The notes under the pieces: generated by a model
Seen by the model: the letters and a program-made list of their open reading frames with translations, nothing else
What the model was told of the DNA's origin: nothing
The model's database searches: none
Position numbers and translations under genes: made by a program
Shown here: in pieces, positions 62,625 to 64,000 of the stretch
Layout of the letters: the number at the start of each line of letters is the position of its first letter
How positions within the stretch are numbered: the stretch's first letter is position 1
Origin: Orthonyx spaldingii
Lineage: Eukaryota; Chordata; Aves; Passeriformes; Orthonychidae
Assembly: GCA_013397795.1 (NCBI GenBank)
Contig: VZTJ01004171.1
Span: 1,231,316-1,295,315, forward strand
Length of the DNA: 64,000 nt
Direction: 5' to 3'

Positions 62625-64000
62625 AAGATTCTACGCAAAGATTCTGTTGTTGGAAGGACTAACCCTCACTTACTTTGCATATTTGGGTCACTCTGGTTGG
62701 CTTCATGCTCAAAAATTGTTCTTCTTCCAATAGGCTGGAATACTGCAGCTGCACTAACACATCAGGCATGGATTTTACATTTGAAGTAAATAATATTCTA
62801 CTGAAAATGAATATACTTCTCCAGGATGACCTTGCAAGAAAGTCAGAGTGGAATTACTTAAACTTGAATTGAGCCAGGATATTGAAGCATGATGCAGGTT
62901 ATCCCCCTCACCCTGCAGAGGTCACAACTAGAAAGGTCTTTGGGAGACAAGGCTTAAGCAGACAGACCACCTCCCACTGGTCAGCATGGGGGATGCTGCT
63001 CTGCAGCACCTGCAGCTCACTCCATACTTGCACATGCACCAACCAGGAATGTCAGCCCTTCCAAGAGACATCGACCTGCAAAGTCCTGTGACAAGAGGAA
63101 AGGCAGGGAGACACCCAGTGCACTTTCCAGGCATGTATTTGTAGAGAGATAGTTAAGAAAACTACAGCCTATTTGAAAAGGTAGCCTAGTTCTCATATAT
63201 TCATTTCTGTGAGAAGCATTGTGCTAAACACACTTTCAAAGAATTATTATAGACATTATACTTCCCAATGGGCAATCCCTTTTAATGACTAGACTTCCCT
63301 TTGCACTACTGAGACTTGTTTTTTCCATAGACTGGTTTCACAGGACGCTTGATGCACTTTTACATCTTTCCCTGGTGTAATTTAATCTCCTCCTACTTTT
63401 CTGTCTTTTCTGTACTGTCTGATGAAGTAGTAGCACACTGGGAGCACCCACTGGTTCAGCAGGGGCTGTGATCTAACTTACAAATTTCTGGCAAAACCAC
63501 AGTGTAGCTCAGGGGAACAGGAGTGTGCTTAAAACAACTTGTACAACTTGCTAGAAATCACACTAGCTATTACAAGGAGGAAGGTGCAATTACTGCATGC
63601 TGTTATCTGACTTGTGAGAATTTAGAGGAGCACTGCCCATAGTGAAACAAAATCAGTAAAAAAAATCCCACAGTTTGTGCCTTCAGAGAGTCAGCAATCC
63701 GGTTCTAGGTGTTCAGCGCTCAAAGCTGATGCTTTCCTGAAGTCTTTTTCCAGAGTCTAAAAGTGGTTTGGGGGGAAATAAATCTCAAATTCCAGGACTC
63801 CTGTTTCATGTCAGTGTTTACAAGCTGTATGTTTGCAACCTTCTCAGAATAGTAAACCTTCAGCCCTTCACATGATGCTCCTGAAAACATACTTCTTGAT
63901 GATTTGTTTTTCAGCAACATCCCTGGCCGGTAGGGGCTGTGCAACATTATTTTATTATGCTCTTCAAGTTGATTGTTCTCCCTGTCTGATGGCCTCTGCA
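62625..64000. other. Non-coding stretch
   Basis: Short ORFs only; no repeat, RNA gene or exon recognised. Confidence 0.6.

Noticed and set aside
1..64000. CRISPR arrays, operons, riboswitches, tRNA or rRNA genes
   Set aside because: None seen; the sequence is vertebrate nuclear DNA in character, and no cloverleaf or rRNA-like segments were noticed by eye.

Overview
The window looks like nuclear DNA of a bird, or less likely another sauropsid. The recognisable interspersed repeats are CR1 LINE copies, several with the typical CR1 3' end (a tail of the type TTCTATGATTCTATG), plus one retroviral-type solo LTR. I saw no L1, Alu, B1 or other mammal-type repeats. Base composition is moderately AT-rich with local GC-richer patches. 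There are no operons, ribosome binding sites or long ORFs typical of microbial DNA. One 49-base run of N marks an assembly gap inside an A-rich tract.

I found no protein-coding gene I can support. All ATG-started ORFs are short (under 190 codons), overlap in several frames, and match no family I recognise unless they lie in a transposon fossil. The longest (61924-62487, + strand) is antisense to a CR1 copy. The window is best read as intergenic or deep-intronic DNA. No tRNA, rRNA or snRNA gene was recognised.

Layout: 1-11.4 kb is unique non-coding DNA, with one AT-balanced stretch (about 9.9-10.3 kb) that resembles a conserved non-coding element. At 11.4-12.0 kb a segment of about 140 bp is present twice in direct orientation, 425 bp apart. 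At 12.53-14.30 kb there is a heavily mutated but recognisable Ty3/gypsy-type pol remnant on the + strand, with reverse transcriptase, RNase H and integrase parts in canonical order. At 16.1 kb there is a CR1 3' end (+). At 21.6 kb lies the poly(A)/N gap. At 23.1 and 36.6 kb are possible ancient CR1/L3-type tails. At 26.9 kb there is a GATA/GACA microsatellite. At 30.65 kb there is a possible minus-strand polyadenylation site with a genomic A-tract. At 32.26-32.52 kb there is a CR1 3' end (+). At 37.41-37.98 kb there is a solo LTR (sense on -) with a 6-bp imperfect target-site duplication. At 40.4 kb there is a CR1 tail (-). From 40.5 to 61.9 kb the DNA is unique and non-coding with only simple repeats. 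At 61.88-62.62 kb there is a longer CR1 copy (-) that keeps the ORF2 C-terminus and 3' UTR. The rest is unremarkable.

The most interesting item is the gypsy-type pol fossil, because Ty3/gypsy elements are scarce and long inactive in birds. I found no evidence for a new functional system.
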